Below, piece by piece: positions 25,601 to 37,829 of a stretch of DNA of 64,000 nucleotides (positions are counted from its first letter, which is position 1; every line of letters begins with the position of its first letter). The notes beneath the pieces were generated by a model, which was given only the letters and a program-made list of their open reading frames with translations, did no database searches and had not been told where the DNA came from. The position numbers and the translations under genes were made by a program. Source of the stretch: Prunella strophiata (taxonomy: Eukaryota; Chordata; Aves; Passeriformes; Prunellidae); NCBI GenBank assembly GCA_036583965.1, contig JAZBQD010000019.1:18598085-18662084 (forward strand). Reading direction: 5' to 3'.

Positions 25601-25829
25601 TAGATTCCTTGGTGTGGATTAGAGTGAAATGACACTGAATGACCAGTGTTTGTAAATATATATTTATGTGTTCATTTTAGAACAAATTTATCGCAAAGGA
25701 AAAAGGTATGTAACCATTTTAGCTGTTATTATGTAGAGCAATAAAGCAGTATAATAATAACACTGAAAATACTTGTAAAGAAAAGACAGAGAAAGCAAGA
25801 ATAAGAGCAGAAAGGTCTCACCACTCCTG
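19651..25829. other. AT-rich non-coding stretch (contains one unassigned frame)
   Basis: Apart from the 150-codon frame at 20962-21414 listed separately, nothing was recognised. A T/G-rich low-complexity patch lies at about 22340-22408, and a TA/CA dinucleotide patch at about 22880-22905. Confidence 0.5.
20962..21414 (+). other. Unidentified 150-codon open frame
   Basis: This is the longest open frame in the window, bounded by TAA at 20959-20961. It has no ATG at its very start; the first ATG is about ten codons in. From about 21050 the codons look coding-like (balanced charged residues, Trp, Gly and Cys), for example QTDNGKNICEDTLVV and YADSYLWVKRYI. The first third is Phe/Leu/Ile-rich, and a possible splice acceptor (pyrimidine tract ending ATTCATTCAG) precedes 21051. 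I cannot assign it to a family. It could be an exon, a decayed viral or transposon gene, or a chance frame. A frame this long is uncommon but not impossible by chance in 64 kb of AT-rich DNA. Confidence 0.2.
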
Positions 25830-26435
25830 GATCTCTTGATTATTGCAATTTTGCTGTTTGTTGGTCAGAAGTAGTGTCTGGTATCTTGGTTGAAGGAGCA
25901 GTGATTGCAGTGGTGGTAGTACAGGGGAGTCCTACAAACCTCTTTGGTTTATATTCCCTCCAGTTCAGGTGGGAATTCCCAATGCCACCCCAGGGAAGCC
26001 AGTTTTACTCTGGATGATGTAATGCTGTGGGATTCTTCTGGAGCCTTTGATGGTCTAAGTCTTTACAGCTGCCTCTTACACTCAGTGCAGTTTAGTCTAT
26101 TATGGCCCATGGTGGCCATCAGCAGAGATGACCATCTTCAGGCTAGCTGTGAGTGTTCTGGTAATTCCCCAGGAGGGCAGTTAGCACAGCTGAATTCAGC
26201 TGAGTAAGGACAAAGAGACATTGGCTGCCTGGAAGGATTTGCCTCATTCCTTACCTTGTTCAACACCCAGTTTGTAGCCTGTTGGCTGTGCTCACCCTCT
26301 GCACCTGGGAGGTTACTTTGCAGCTCACCGTCTCAATGTTTGAGCCACCAGCATTCCAATCTCTATTCTTGCAGATTCTTCTTCCCAGACCTGGGGTGCT
26401 TGGACAGTAGTACACCTCTTTATCTTATCTGAAGT
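25830..26435. mobile_element. GC-richer retroelement-like block, unclassified
   Basis: About 600 bp distinctly richer in G+C than the flanks, with the style of a decayed LTR retroelement: many short words such as CAGGGAAGCCAG, GCCTTTGATGGTCTAAG and CAGCTGCCTCTTACACTCAG, and remains of CpG sites as TG/CA. No intact termini, target-site duplication or coding motif was found. The open frame 25944-26207 lies inside it and shows no recognisable domain. A CR1 copy follows after about 330 bp. Confidence 0.3.
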
Positions 26436-26440
26436 TCCCA

Positions 26441-26482
26441 TCACAAATTCAAAGTCCATCACAAAGTCCATCACAAAGTCCA
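26441..26482. repeat. Short tandem repeat, 12-bp unit
   Basis: The unit TCACAAAGTCCA occurs twice in perfect tandem (26459-26470, 26471-26482), preceded by a copy with a 6-base insertion (26441-26458). Confidence 0.9.
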
Positions 26483-26768
26483 AATTCCAGTTAGAGGGCA
26501 TATTTGGGGAGGGTCACAGATGAACAGCTGCTTTCTTTGCAGTTTGCTATAGTGGACAAAAGTCTTTCAATTATTTTAGCAATGTTTAAGCTGCTAATGT
26601 TAGTTTCTCCCAAAAGCTTAAAACTTCCTGGAATGTATTACTAATTCTGTTCCAGTTAGTGTTGAGGGCCTTTGACATCCCATAGGATTACTCTAATTGT
26701 GATCTCAATTTTAAAGGTAGTAAGAGATTGTACTGGAATGAAGTTTGATCTCCTGTAAGAAATTTGAG

Positions 26769-27440
26769 AGCAGCCCGGTGAAAAGAACTTGGGGGTACTG
26801 GTAAATGAAAACTTGGACAGGAGCTGGCAATGTGAGCACACAGACCAGAAAACCAAGTTGTATCCTAGGCTGAATCCAAAGCAGTGTGGCCAGCAAGGCA
26901 AGGCAGGGGATTCTGCCCCTCTGCTCTGCTGTGGTGAGACCCACAAGCCATGTTCAGCTCTGTGGTCCTCAGCGCAGGAGGGATTTTGACATGTTGGGGT
27001 GAGTCCAGAAAAGGATCATGAAGATAATTAGAGGAATGGAGCACATCTCCTAAGAGGAAAGCTAAGAAAGCTGGGGTTGTTCAGCCTGGAGAAGAGAAGG
27101 CCCTAGGGAGACTTAATTGTGGCCTTTGGGTACTTAAAGAAGTCTTACAAGAAAGATTTTGGACAGACATTTTAGCAAGGCCTATTACAGTGGGACAGGG
27201 GTTAATGATTTTAAACTAAAGTATGGTAGATTCAGATTAGACAAAAAGAAGAAAATATTTATGAGGATGATGAACCACAAGTTCCCAGTGGCTGACCCAT
27301 CTCTGGAACTGTTCCAGACCAAGCTGGATGAGGCTCTGAGCAACCTGGTCTAGTAGAAGGTGTCCATGCTCATGGCAGGGTAGTTGGACTGATGGTCTTT
27401 AAAGGTCCCTTACAACACAAAACACTGTATGATTCTATGA
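26769..27440 (+). mobile_element. CR1 LINE fragment, 5'-truncated, plus strand
   Basis: Starts at about AGCAGCCCGGTGAAAAGAAC and ends in the CR1 tail CTGTATGATTCTATGA at 27425-27440. Two pieces of the ORF2 protein are visible: 26789-26989 (ENLDRSWQCEHTDQKTKLYP and onward) and, in another frame, 27159-27353, ending in PSLELFQTKLDEALSNLV followed by a stop, the usual ORF2 C-terminus. A frameshift and a short deletion separate them. The HWN motif region has decayed to MMNHKFPVADPS. At about 670 bp it is the longest CR1 in the window, and it is dead. Confidence 0.93.
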
Positions 27441-29917
27441 AACTGAAATGTGTAAAACCAGCTATTCTTATGAAATATTCTGACTGCTAAGAGAATGTAG
27501 CAAAAACCACTGTTTTAAAAAGATAATCCTTTAGTCATATTTTTTTCTTAACTGTCTTTCATTCTCTCTTTCCTCCTGATGGTGTTAGTACCCCCTGTGA
27601 TTTCCCATATGACCAATATTGCATTTTTTATAAAGGGATTTCTCTTTTATATTCACCCTGGTGTTCAGGAACTCTGAATGTTTTTAAGCTGTAGCTTTGC
27701 TTTAAACATGAGACTTAGAACTGATGTATGTCTATCTGGCTTCAATCAAACATGAAATGAACTTACATCTGCTTGCAAAAGATTATGTAGATGAGCCATT
27801 ATAATGTTAATGGTAAACCAGGTCATTAGAGAAGAAAATAAAAAATTACTCACATTCTTAAAATATACTATGGTTTTTGAAAATCTTGAAAATAATGTTT
27901 CCAGCGTCTCACAATAATAAATCCAAAGGGGGTCTACTGGTGGATGTGAATCTTCAAGCTATGAAATAATTTAGGTTTGCCATTTTCAGGACCATGAACT
28001 TTCATTTGATCTTGATCTTAAGCCTGTACAGACTTTGCCATAGTACTTTTCATGAGAAAGTAATTCATTATCCTTAATAAAGGCACACTGACTGGGAGTC
28101 ATTTGTTCTTCACTGACTCCATTACAGATATGACTTAATTAAACCTGTCTTTTCATAGCTAAATCAAGATGAGATGAGATGAATCCCACTTTTGCTGAGT
28201 TTCTCAAAACCTATATCAAAAATTTTCCTGATGGAGCCTATTCTATCTGTATTCCTAAGACAGGAGCTTGAAAATGATAAATGCTGCAGAACAATGACAT
28301 TTTGATTTTTTTTTCCTCCCTGACTGCTGTTGAAACACTCACATGAGTTTCTACCTTATAAAGTTTAGCCAGGCAGAGCATGGTAGGATCATTATCTATG
28401 CTGAAATATCAGAGATAATATTACTGCCATGGACAGAAACACTGAACATAAAATAAAAAGGTTTCCAAAGCATTGTGAATAGAATATATGTCTTCACCAT
28501 TTTGCCCTGGCATCAGTTCAGTTTCACCTATATGCTATTGGTGGTGTAGATCATTGTTCTACCTCCTCTAAATAATAATTATATATATGTTTGTGCATAT
28601 AAATGTTGTATGTGTGGAGTACTATATCTATGCATTTCCAAAGAGGAACATGCTATCTTTCATGGAATATCTATGATTAAATCAAGACCTTTTAGTACAT
28701 TATAACAAAGTTTTAAAGTAGTATATATAGATATATTTATAAAGTACCTAAACATCTTCATCTGATCACAGCTGCTGCATTTGGTATGCAGATGTACTTG
28801 CATTTTAATGTGCAAAGCCTCAAGTTTGTGAAAACTTTGGTGAAATTATGAAAAACATATTTCAAGGTTTTATCTTCCCATTGCGTAAGAAATGCTATGA
28901 AACATGATGTGAGATGTGGAATGTTCCATCAAGTTGTATAAATAAGTGAAACCATTTGTCCTTCTGATCTCCTTGCATGTAAATGCTGTCAGGATAAAAT
29001 GGCTGTTAAGAAAATGGAACATAATTAGACCTGACTTATTCTAAATACCCTCAATATAACTCAAACTAAGGAAGCTTAATATTTAAGAGTAGGCAATTAA
29101 GATAGCAGTCTTTTTGCTTAACATTTCTCCTCAGTATTTTTTTTTTTTTTTTGTCAAGCAGTTTGAATTGTTTATATTCAGTAGAGCTTCTGAATATAAT
29201 ATGACAGGAAAATCCTGGCATTCACTGGGGCACTGGTAGTTTAATGTGACTACTACTACAAGAGAAAGGTCTGAAATAATTCTGCTACTCCTCTGAAAAG
29301 AAATCTTTAGACCAACAAAGAACTGAGATTAATTAATTTTGCCTGAATATGAATAACTAAGACATATAATTTTAGGATTGCACTTGTTGAACCATTGTAA
29401 ACAGAAAGAGAAATACATTCTTTGATACAAAATGAAGCTAAACGAAACTTTTTTTTTTTTTTAAATTTAAGTTGAAATTTTCAATTGCATTAACTTTTTT
29501 ATTTAGATTGTAGTCTACTGAGGTAAAAACTTAATATAGTGTCTAGAATCTGCAAGTGTCTACTATGGAATCTTCTCTCTGCTAATCCAGTAAAACCGGA
29601 AATCTGCTTTTAAGTGCATATTTATTTGTCTTTATGCCACTGAGGACAAAACTGTCAAAATACTGAAAGTAATTTTTTTATTCATTTTTTTTGATTTGAC
29701 AGGTTACTTTCCTGGGCATTAAATTTTGAAATAAATAAGATAAACTTGAGAAAACAGTCTATATATACAGGTTTCTTCATCCCAAATTATGAGGGGAAAA
29801 AATATAATTACTTTTACCTGCTCTACTGGGATTTTCAATTGTAGTAATCTGTAAGTAATTATGAAGTAATAGGATGCAATTAGTAGTATTTTAGATACTG
29901 TGTTTAATTGTAGACCA
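27441..29917. other. AT-rich non-coding stretch, nothing recognised
   Basis: No repeat family, RNA gene or coding segment could be assigned. Homopolymer T runs lie at about 29138-29152 and 29450-29461. Confidence 0.55.
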
Positions 29918-29969
29918 TCTATCTCAATCCCTTCCTGCTCAGGATATTGTATGATTCTATGATTCCATG
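29918..29969 (+). mobile_element. CR1 3'-end stub, plus strand
   Basis: About 50 bp ending in TATGATTCTATGATTCCATGA, the CR1 octamer tail, preceded by a CTTCCTGCTCAGGATATTG segment typical of the CR1 3' untranslated end. It is a very short 5'-truncated insertion. Confidence 0.6.
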
Positions 29970-32358
29970 AACTGAAATTATGCCTATTCATTGTAAGTCA
30001 AACAGTGGTGCAACATGGTGATTCTTATCAAAGATTTGAATTGCTTTAAACATCTGTAAATCACATCAAGCACAGACTGTCTCCTCTGGAATAGTCCAAA
30101 TACTTAATCTTGTATCTTATAGTTACAGTGTAAGTACAGGGTAGTTCTGAAGCTGAACAGAATTTTATTACTGTGAGCATTTTGTGCATTTTTTCATTTC
30201 CTGGTTTTGCCATGTCTCAATTTCCTTACTTCAAGCTTCTATTTCATTTACATTTTGTTACCCAAGAGTCATCTCAGTTCTAACTGAATACATTAGATTC
30301 ATTTGTGGATGCAAGCATAATACATGAAGCAGCAGGACTAACCAGAGTAACCCATCAAAGTCAGACAAACTTTAAGGTTTAATTATATGTTATAGGACAG
30401 TCATGACAGATATCTTCACTGAATGTTGCTAAGCAAGGATAAAACACTACATAAAATATGAGAGATTCATTGGTGTATTTTTGTCATTTGGAAGGGCAAA
30501 TGATGATGAAGAAAACATTGTTCCAGCTGCGATGGCTAAATTCCTCTATGATGATAAAAGAATTCTTTAAGCTTTCCTATACTGTTTTTTGTGGAATTTA
30601 GTATAGCACTGCTAAGAGTGGTGAGGTTAGAGATATACTCACTCTTAAGGTCTTCAATGGAGTGAAAATAAACAGAAAACACAAGTAAGAAATGCAAAAC
30701 TAAGCTTTGCTTGGAATGATTCTGATTAATTCCCTGCCAAACTAGCAAAAACCCCCTTTTGCTTCAGCATGGTGCATTTGACAAAATACTCACAAAGAAT
30801 ATGAATAGGGCATTTATGCAAACACTAACAAGGGAGTGAGACAGTGGGATCAAAACTACTCACATTTCAAGGTGGGGGCAGTTATACAGAGCTCAGGAAT
30901 TTAAATTAGTTATAATTAGATGTCAGAAGTATATATTGATAAAATCATGACCAAAACAAGGATTGTGAATCCTTAGGGCTGCTGCTAGGTAACTGTCCTT
31001 GATTTTTTTCAGAAACTCCAGCTTTATAATGCTTGCTAGAGTTCATAGGATAGATATACTTTCTTTTCCCTGCTAAGTGATTTATGATTCCTACATCACA
31101 TGTAAGAATCATGAAGATTCAGTACTAGCTCTCTTTTTAAACTTCCTTCTAGTCCAGACAGAGAAACTGGGTTGGAATAATTCCTCATCTGCCAGTAGAT
31201 CTGTCCCTTACAATGAAAGGGGAACAGATAATTCACAAAGAATGATTGATTGGCTGAAATCAGATCATCTTTCATATTCATGAAAGCTGACATGCATTTT
31301 AAAAAACCCCTTCAGACGTGATTTTTTTCCCTAAAAATATTTTTGAATTTTAGAGTTAATACTTCTTGATAGTATTTTTCAATCTATTACAGTATATTAA
31401 TTATTTGAGAGATTTGATCAGTTAACTAAGATTTATAAGGGCTGGTGGTTGTTTGTCTGGTATCAAACAAGTTAATTTTATTTTAAAGGGACAATTTCTT
31501 AGTCATAAAGGTATTTCAAACCTTAAAAATTAGTTCTTTTTAAATATACTAATGATAATATATTTTATGAATACTTATTAACAGAAATTTAAGCATTCTT
31601 CAAACACATGACAAAACATTTCCAAATTTTCCAATATTGTAATTATTTTTGCTTGTTATTGGATAATTAATTTAAAAATATTTGACTTTTCAGAATATTG
31701 GAGTATCCTTTTTGTCTAATGGTTTCCTTCTCTGATGTATGCTTTCTGTCTTCCTCTACTTGACTGCTTATCCAATTATTTTTCTTGTAACAACCAATGA
31801 CCTCAGAATTTTTAGTAATTTTATATACGATTTAGAAGAAGACATTTAGGATACTGAAATTACAATGTACTGCAAATTTAGTTTAGCTAATATTTTTCTC
31901 TCTTTGAACAATATATGTAATCTAAAAGTAAATATTTTAAGAGTCTCGTTGAGCAATTTCAGTTTTGACAGTAAAATTTAGTTTTAGTTTTAAAAAATTG
32001 TAGGTTTTAATTAATGGAAAAAAAAAAATCTGAGCTACTATTGCTGAAATTAATTAGGAGACTGAACATCTCCTTGAGAATACTGTGTCTTGCTTGACTC
32101 ACCCTTTTCTGCATTTTTGGCTTGTAACCCCCTAAAGATTGTACCCTGAAATGTATCAGCCAGACAAGAATCATGGTGTGGCAGTGAGGACACCCCAGCA
32201 GTATTTGGAAGGACTGATAAGTCTGAGAAGATTCAACAAACACAGAGAAACAAAAGAGCTCAAAGATTAGAAGCAGAAGAACTTAAACCCTGTAGAGAGT
32301 TTCTTTCTGTAGAGGTGGAGGATTTTTTTGTCAAAAATGTTCAGCAGACTGCTGTTAT

Positions 32359-32402
<44 letters not shown>

Positions 32403-33610
32403 CCCCCAAAAACCAAAAACATAAAACAACCAAGCAATCAATTTATTAGGCAGGGTATCATAAAGTATCATGCTTTGGAGATATGTCTTACAGAATCTAT
32501 CTGCCACAAAGGAAGAAAAAAGATTTGTTTCAAAGATAAATTTCTATCAAAGCTTGAAGTTTGTCAACCAGGAATTACATCTGCTTAAAAGACTATTTAT
32601 TTATTCACAGTATGAGTACAGTCACTGAAGTGCTGTGACCATGGGTAAATCCAATGTGACCCTTGTACCAGAGGACATATTTCCAGGAGACACTGTCACC
32701 AGTGAGACTTCACACAGAAGCTCATTTATAATGTGTCTGCTGTGCTGAAGTACTAAATAAAAACAGCTACTGGTTTGTTTCTTTAATGGACAGATTTACA
32801 AGGCCTATGTTGGTAACTAAAAAGCTGGAAAATTTGTCTTATTAGGGAAAACTAAAGGGCAGAAAATAATAGTTTATGTGGAAAAATCTTTACACTTTAA
32901 AAATAAATCAATTTGATATGTGCTAGAAAAAAATCTCTATTTGAAAAATAATGCTGGTATAGGAAGAAATGGATATTAAGTGGTGATGGGCACAATCATT
33001 CAGACTGTAAACTAAAATAATAGTTAAAACTAGGGGAAAAGCATCTAGAAAGCAAAAACCCCAACCTCTTAGTTTATGTGGTGAGAGGAAAACCATTCTC
33101 TTAAGTGGAGCCTGAATGATTTCTGAAGTCAGCTAAACTGTGTACATGTCATCAACACTGTGGAGACTGGACTTAGTGATCCAGGATCCCTCCTGTAATG
33201 CTGGGTCCCTGGTTTTAAAGGCATCTTCATGCAATCTAATATATTGCTCTTGTAACCCACAAACAAGCCTGAATACTTAGAAATGGAGAAATAAAACTGA
33301 CATCCTTAAGGATAAACAGGGGGGACTTCATACAAGATATGCCAGTGCTGTCTTTAAAGACATTGATGTATTGCAGCCTCTCTGTCTCTGAAAGTGATGA
33401 GTGGTGTGAAATGTCTGCTCAAGACCTACATGACATTAGTGAAATGAAATTTCTGGAATATAAATCCCTTGGCATTGGCAGAGCACAGAATACCATTCCT
33501 CATTTTATTAATTTCTGACTCAGGAAAGGCACTCCACAGTTTTGCTGATTATTCTGAAGTATTAATCTTTCAGTTTTCTGGTTTCTTCAGATGAAAATAG
33601 TAGTATGGGT
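29970..33610. other. AT-rich non-coding stretch
   Basis: Nothing was recognised except a homopolymer junction at 32373-32407, where 28 A are followed by 7 C. All frames are short and chance-like. Confidence 0.55.
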
Positions 33611-34060
33611 CCATGTCTTGGTTTAAAGACAATTTAAGAGACAGATGCTCCAAAATTATTTACCTCCCCTTCAGTTTTAGCCAATGCCTTTCCACCAATA
33701 GGGAGAAACGTGTATGAGTAGATATAAAACCCCATATTTACTCAAAAAACCAAAATAGCAAGAGGCAACAGAAATAATATTAATAATCACTGGTTACAAA
33801 GTTTCTGAAAGCTCATGAGCTCCCTGGGAATTAAAAGGAACTAAAAATGCCAAAACAAAGCTGGCATACTCCACAGACAGCTGTGTGTGGGAAGACAGAC
33901 ATGGTGGCAGCCCTTGCTCCTCTCCTGACTATGAATGCAGAGAGATAACAGAGAGAGAGAAAAAAAGCCAACATGACACAATTACAAAAACTCCCCCACA
34001 CAACAACCAAAAGTGAGCAAGGACAAAACAAAAAGAAAAGCCTGGAGTCCAAAAATATAT
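33611..34060. mobile_element. Old LTR-like retroelement relic (probable)
   Basis: Begins at about TGTCTTGGTTTAAAGACA, resembling the start of a songbird LTR family as I remember it, followed by an AATTATTTACCTCCCCTT segment, a TATAAA-containing stretch (ATATAAAACCCC, about 33722) and a purine-rich region. Neither a matching TG...CA end nor a target-site duplication was found, and the copy is strongly diverged. Sequence on to about 35090 has a similar texture and may belong to the same insertion. Confidence 0.35.
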
Positions 34061-37000
34061 CTATTAGAATACAATAATATTTTGGGTTGTCCAGGATAGG
34101 CCAATACAGATGAGGAAATCAAGAGGAAAATCCACTACTTCCTATGAAGGATGAATTTTCTGGCTTATCTAATAAAGCTATAGCATAGATCACAAGGGTT
34201 TATGGTGTAGAGGGCAAATAGCAGTGCCAGTGGGACACAACAGGATCTGCACTGGAAGATCAGATAAGAATTGGCAATACTCAGGGAGTTTAGTACTTTG
34301 GGGCAGTCTAAGTAGCATCCCTGTGGTGACACAGCCTGGATACAACAGGTAATAAGGGAAGAGTGTGAGTATAAATTGTTGATGTGAACAAACTACCTAT
34401 TATCTTCCTCTGTGTAAGAGGATTTTAGGCAAAATTGATAATGCTGTGAGGATATCAGCAATGGTAACAATTACTCAAGATGACCATCAACCTGATTAAA
34501 CAGTAATGAAATTGCTGCTGAAAGCAGAGTCAGCTGAAGTAGAAAATGAAATGAAATATAAAAGAACAAACATTTGTAAGAGTGGGAAGTGACTTTAGAA
34601 TGGGAAGATGGAAACAACAGTAGTTGAACCTGTTTTAATGCTGCCAGAACTTTCTCCACAGCATCATAACTCTGCCTTGGCTAGGAGGAGAATAGCAGAG
34701 GATACCCAGCACACACAGTGACAATGTGGGTTGCAACAAGAGGGAGACCCACACCTGGGGTTTGCATGGGTGACCTAGTACAGGGAGCCTTTTCTCCACT
34801 GTGGGCATTATGAGATATTAGGGATTGTCGTGGTTATGTCTAAAACTGGAGCAGCTGCATATTCAACAAGAGATGTACACAGAGAGAAACACCCTGGTTC
34901 TTTTCAGGTTGAGCTGTTTTCACCTTTGATGTCTGCTTTCTTTTTTTTTTCCTTTTTTTTTTTTTTTTTTCTGTCTGTAAGTATTACTATGCAGGAGACA
35001 CTGATAACACAGACAGACACCCCAAGACCTTGCCTTCAAGAAACCCTGCCTTTCAGCATCTTTAACTGTGAAAGTGTTAGAACTTCAAAATAGCTTATCC
35101 TGACCTGGCTTCTGGATGCATTTAAAAAAGCATCATATCCAGTGCTTCCTAGTTTATAATCTCTTGAGAGCAATCCATTTCTTGTCTTTGTAAAGGCTTT
35201 AACTTAGCAATCATTAACCATCTTTCAGCTTTCTCAACAGTCTCCTTATGCCTGCCAGGATGGTCAGTGGAGTTTCCAAAGAAACTTTTCCTATACATGT
35301 TACAAAGAATTTCTTACCAGCTCCTTCTCTGCAAATCCTCATAGAATTCAAAACACTTGATGGCTTTTCAGCTGTGCCACTTGCTTTAACAGTGTTCCAT
35401 AGTCCCAGGTATGTTGGTCTCTAGCTCAGCCCCAGGTAGTAGCTCAAATGGTACAGCAGATATTTGCACAATTAAATATTATCTTCTTTTGTTGGACTGT
35501 GGGGTCACAGGGCTGAGGGAATCATAGACCAACATGCACTAATTCAGAAGTCATCACTTTTTGTGTGCCACCTGAAATTATGGATTTCAAAACACTCCAC
35601 AGCAAACTTCAGAGCACCTAAAGATGGAATTACTGGTGCTGTGTGCAACAGAAGAGCATGAGAATTTCAAAGCACACTTTAAGCTCTTCAGAAGAGTGGT
35701 TGGCCCCATTTGTAACCCAGTTCCCAGCTGACCCCACGCAGAGCTCTTGCAGATCCAGCTATCAAATCCACCGAGAAGTAAAAGAGCTTGACCAAGTTAA
35801 AGTTCATTAATTTGATGAGAACTTGTATAAACATTGCACACCACCTATATTTTAGAGACACAGGGAACATTAAAATGTACAGGCCTTCTGCCCAGAAGTA
35901 AGTAAGGGAGAAATGAAAATGTCATATTTCTGAATATCAGAAGCAGCCAAAGAGGTGCAATTAGTTTCTTCTTGTTTCAACCTAGTGCACCTTAGCACTG
36001 ACCTCAGGCCTTTTTCACATTTCCTGAACTAGTTCCACTTAGATTAAGTACTTCATTATTATACTAGTTACTAGTCTACTTATTTTCCTCTCACTTGTGA
36101 CTTTAAATATGATTCATAGTCAGACAAGCCCTGTAAGGTGTTACTTCCCTTAGCCATCTAGCCACAGCCTGGACAAGACTTGAAGTTAAGCCTGAATTTT
36201 AAGTTCCTGAAGAAATAATTAAATCAGTGTTAGCAGCAGCCAGCCCATGTGGAAAGTGTCTGCCTAGTAATTCATTACCACCAGCCTGTCTCTAATTTGC
36301 CAGTGTGCATGGCACCCCTACAGAAGTGTGAGAGAGGCAACAGATCATTTATATAAATTAAAATCAATAGGGGGCTGAGTACAGAGCCCAGTAGAATATC
36401 CTCTGGGCAAGTGGAAATTTTAAAGACTAAGGACCTAATCTTAGCTGCTTGACTTCTTTCAGCAAGGTAAGACTTAAAAAGATTAATTATAATTTATGAA
36501 ATATTAATACCTGGAAAGCTTTTGAGCACAGATACAGTATTTCAGCAGAGTCAAAATGAAGGCTTTTTCAGGTTTCAAAGTGCAGTGTCAACATGGCAAA
36601 ATTTTACAGCTTTAAAAAGCTTGTTATTTTCAATATCACTAAAGGGGATTTTTTTCTTTCCCTGAGCAAGTGCTTTTTTTGAAAATAATTTGTTGCCAAG
36701 AAGTATAATTTCTGATGTCTTTGAAATGTATTTCTTTATCCAAAACCAGAAGGGAAAATTATTTTTTCATTTTGTACTTCCATTACAAAGTATTTGTCAC
36801 TTCTTTATCTGTGAAGTTTCTATCCTTGACTTTAGTAGGCACACTGGTTACAACTCACTGGCTAAAACTTACAGTAGGTGAGAATCTGGCCCAAAACCTT
36901 CATGCATATATTTGTATGAGAGAATGATTAGATAGATAGATATGGATATTTCTGACATTCAGATCATACAGACATCTGAAAGTCTAAAAAGTCCTTATTA

Positions 37001-37680
37001 CTGTAATGGCTGCAGCACTGCATTTCACAGAGCAGTTAATGAGATCTGGATGCATTGAATGACTTATTTAAAGTAATTCAGCAAGGAAATGGTGGAGTCC
37101 CAAAGCCCCTTGCTGTCACCATTAGACAGAAAACACTGCTTCTCTCAATGGGTTAAAGGCAATAAAAAATAACCCTTTTATTTAAACACAGAGCAGATAA
37201 TAACTCATGCTAAAATCTACATTTGTTAGTCAAGATATATACATTAGCCACCCACAGAGTTATATTATTATTTATTTTTTTTTTCTGCCCTGGCATCTTG
37301 TACTCTGGTCCTGTTTACAGTTCTGCTTGTTCTCATTCAGCCCAGATTGTAAATGCTTTGCTGCAATATCTTTACTGGTATTGTGAAGTTCATTGCTTAT
37401 CCACTGTTTGCTATGGGTAATACATAATGAGACAATCTGGGTCTTGTAAGTCTAAACTAAATGTAGTTCTGGGAACCTTGGTAGTGTCTATTGAATATTT
37501 TCCATGTCTTGCTTTTTTTAGCACTTATCTGGAAAATAATTGCATGCATATGACCAATAGGAAGCTCCTAACAGACACTGCTATCTCATATAAGGTGTTT
37601 TGCTTTAAATTGAGCACAACTTCTACTTTCTGCACTTTGTTTCTAAGGTTACAGTCATGAACAGGGAATATTTTCCTCAG
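34061..37680. other. Non-coding stretch, partly retroelement-like at its left
   Basis: 34061-35090 has retroelement-like texture (for example GTGGTGACACAGCCTGGATA at about 34323) but no diagnostic motif. A pyrimidine/T tract lies at 34940-34970. A GATA-type short repeat sits at about 36929-36942. No gene was recognised. The minor splice-bounded segment near 36836-36877 is open in two frames and too short to support. Confidence 0.4.
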
Positions 37681-37829
37681 GAGCTCATCTGTTCCTGCTG
37701 CTTCTCCCTCACCTGAAGTCATAATCCTTGGTTTGTGGCTATAATCAGCTCTGTGGAAACTAATTGTGATGTCACAGGCAGAAGATTATGACTTCAGGGG
37801 CAGAACAAACAGCAGGAGCAGGTGACCTC
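37681..37829. repeat. Imperfect inverted repeat able to fold as a long hairpin
   Basis: The left arm 37681-37727 and the right arm 37782-37829 are reverse complements with few mismatches. The core CCTGAAGTCATAATC (37712-37726) pairs perfectly with GATTATGACTTCAGG (37784-37798), and further out TTCCTGCTG pairs with CAGCAGGAG. The loop is about 57 bases, and weaker complementarity continues into it. There is no flanking target-site duplication that I could establish. Possible explanations are a relic of a palindromic mobile element (MITE) or a microRNA-like precursor. The class cannot be decided from the sequence. Confidence 0.8.
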
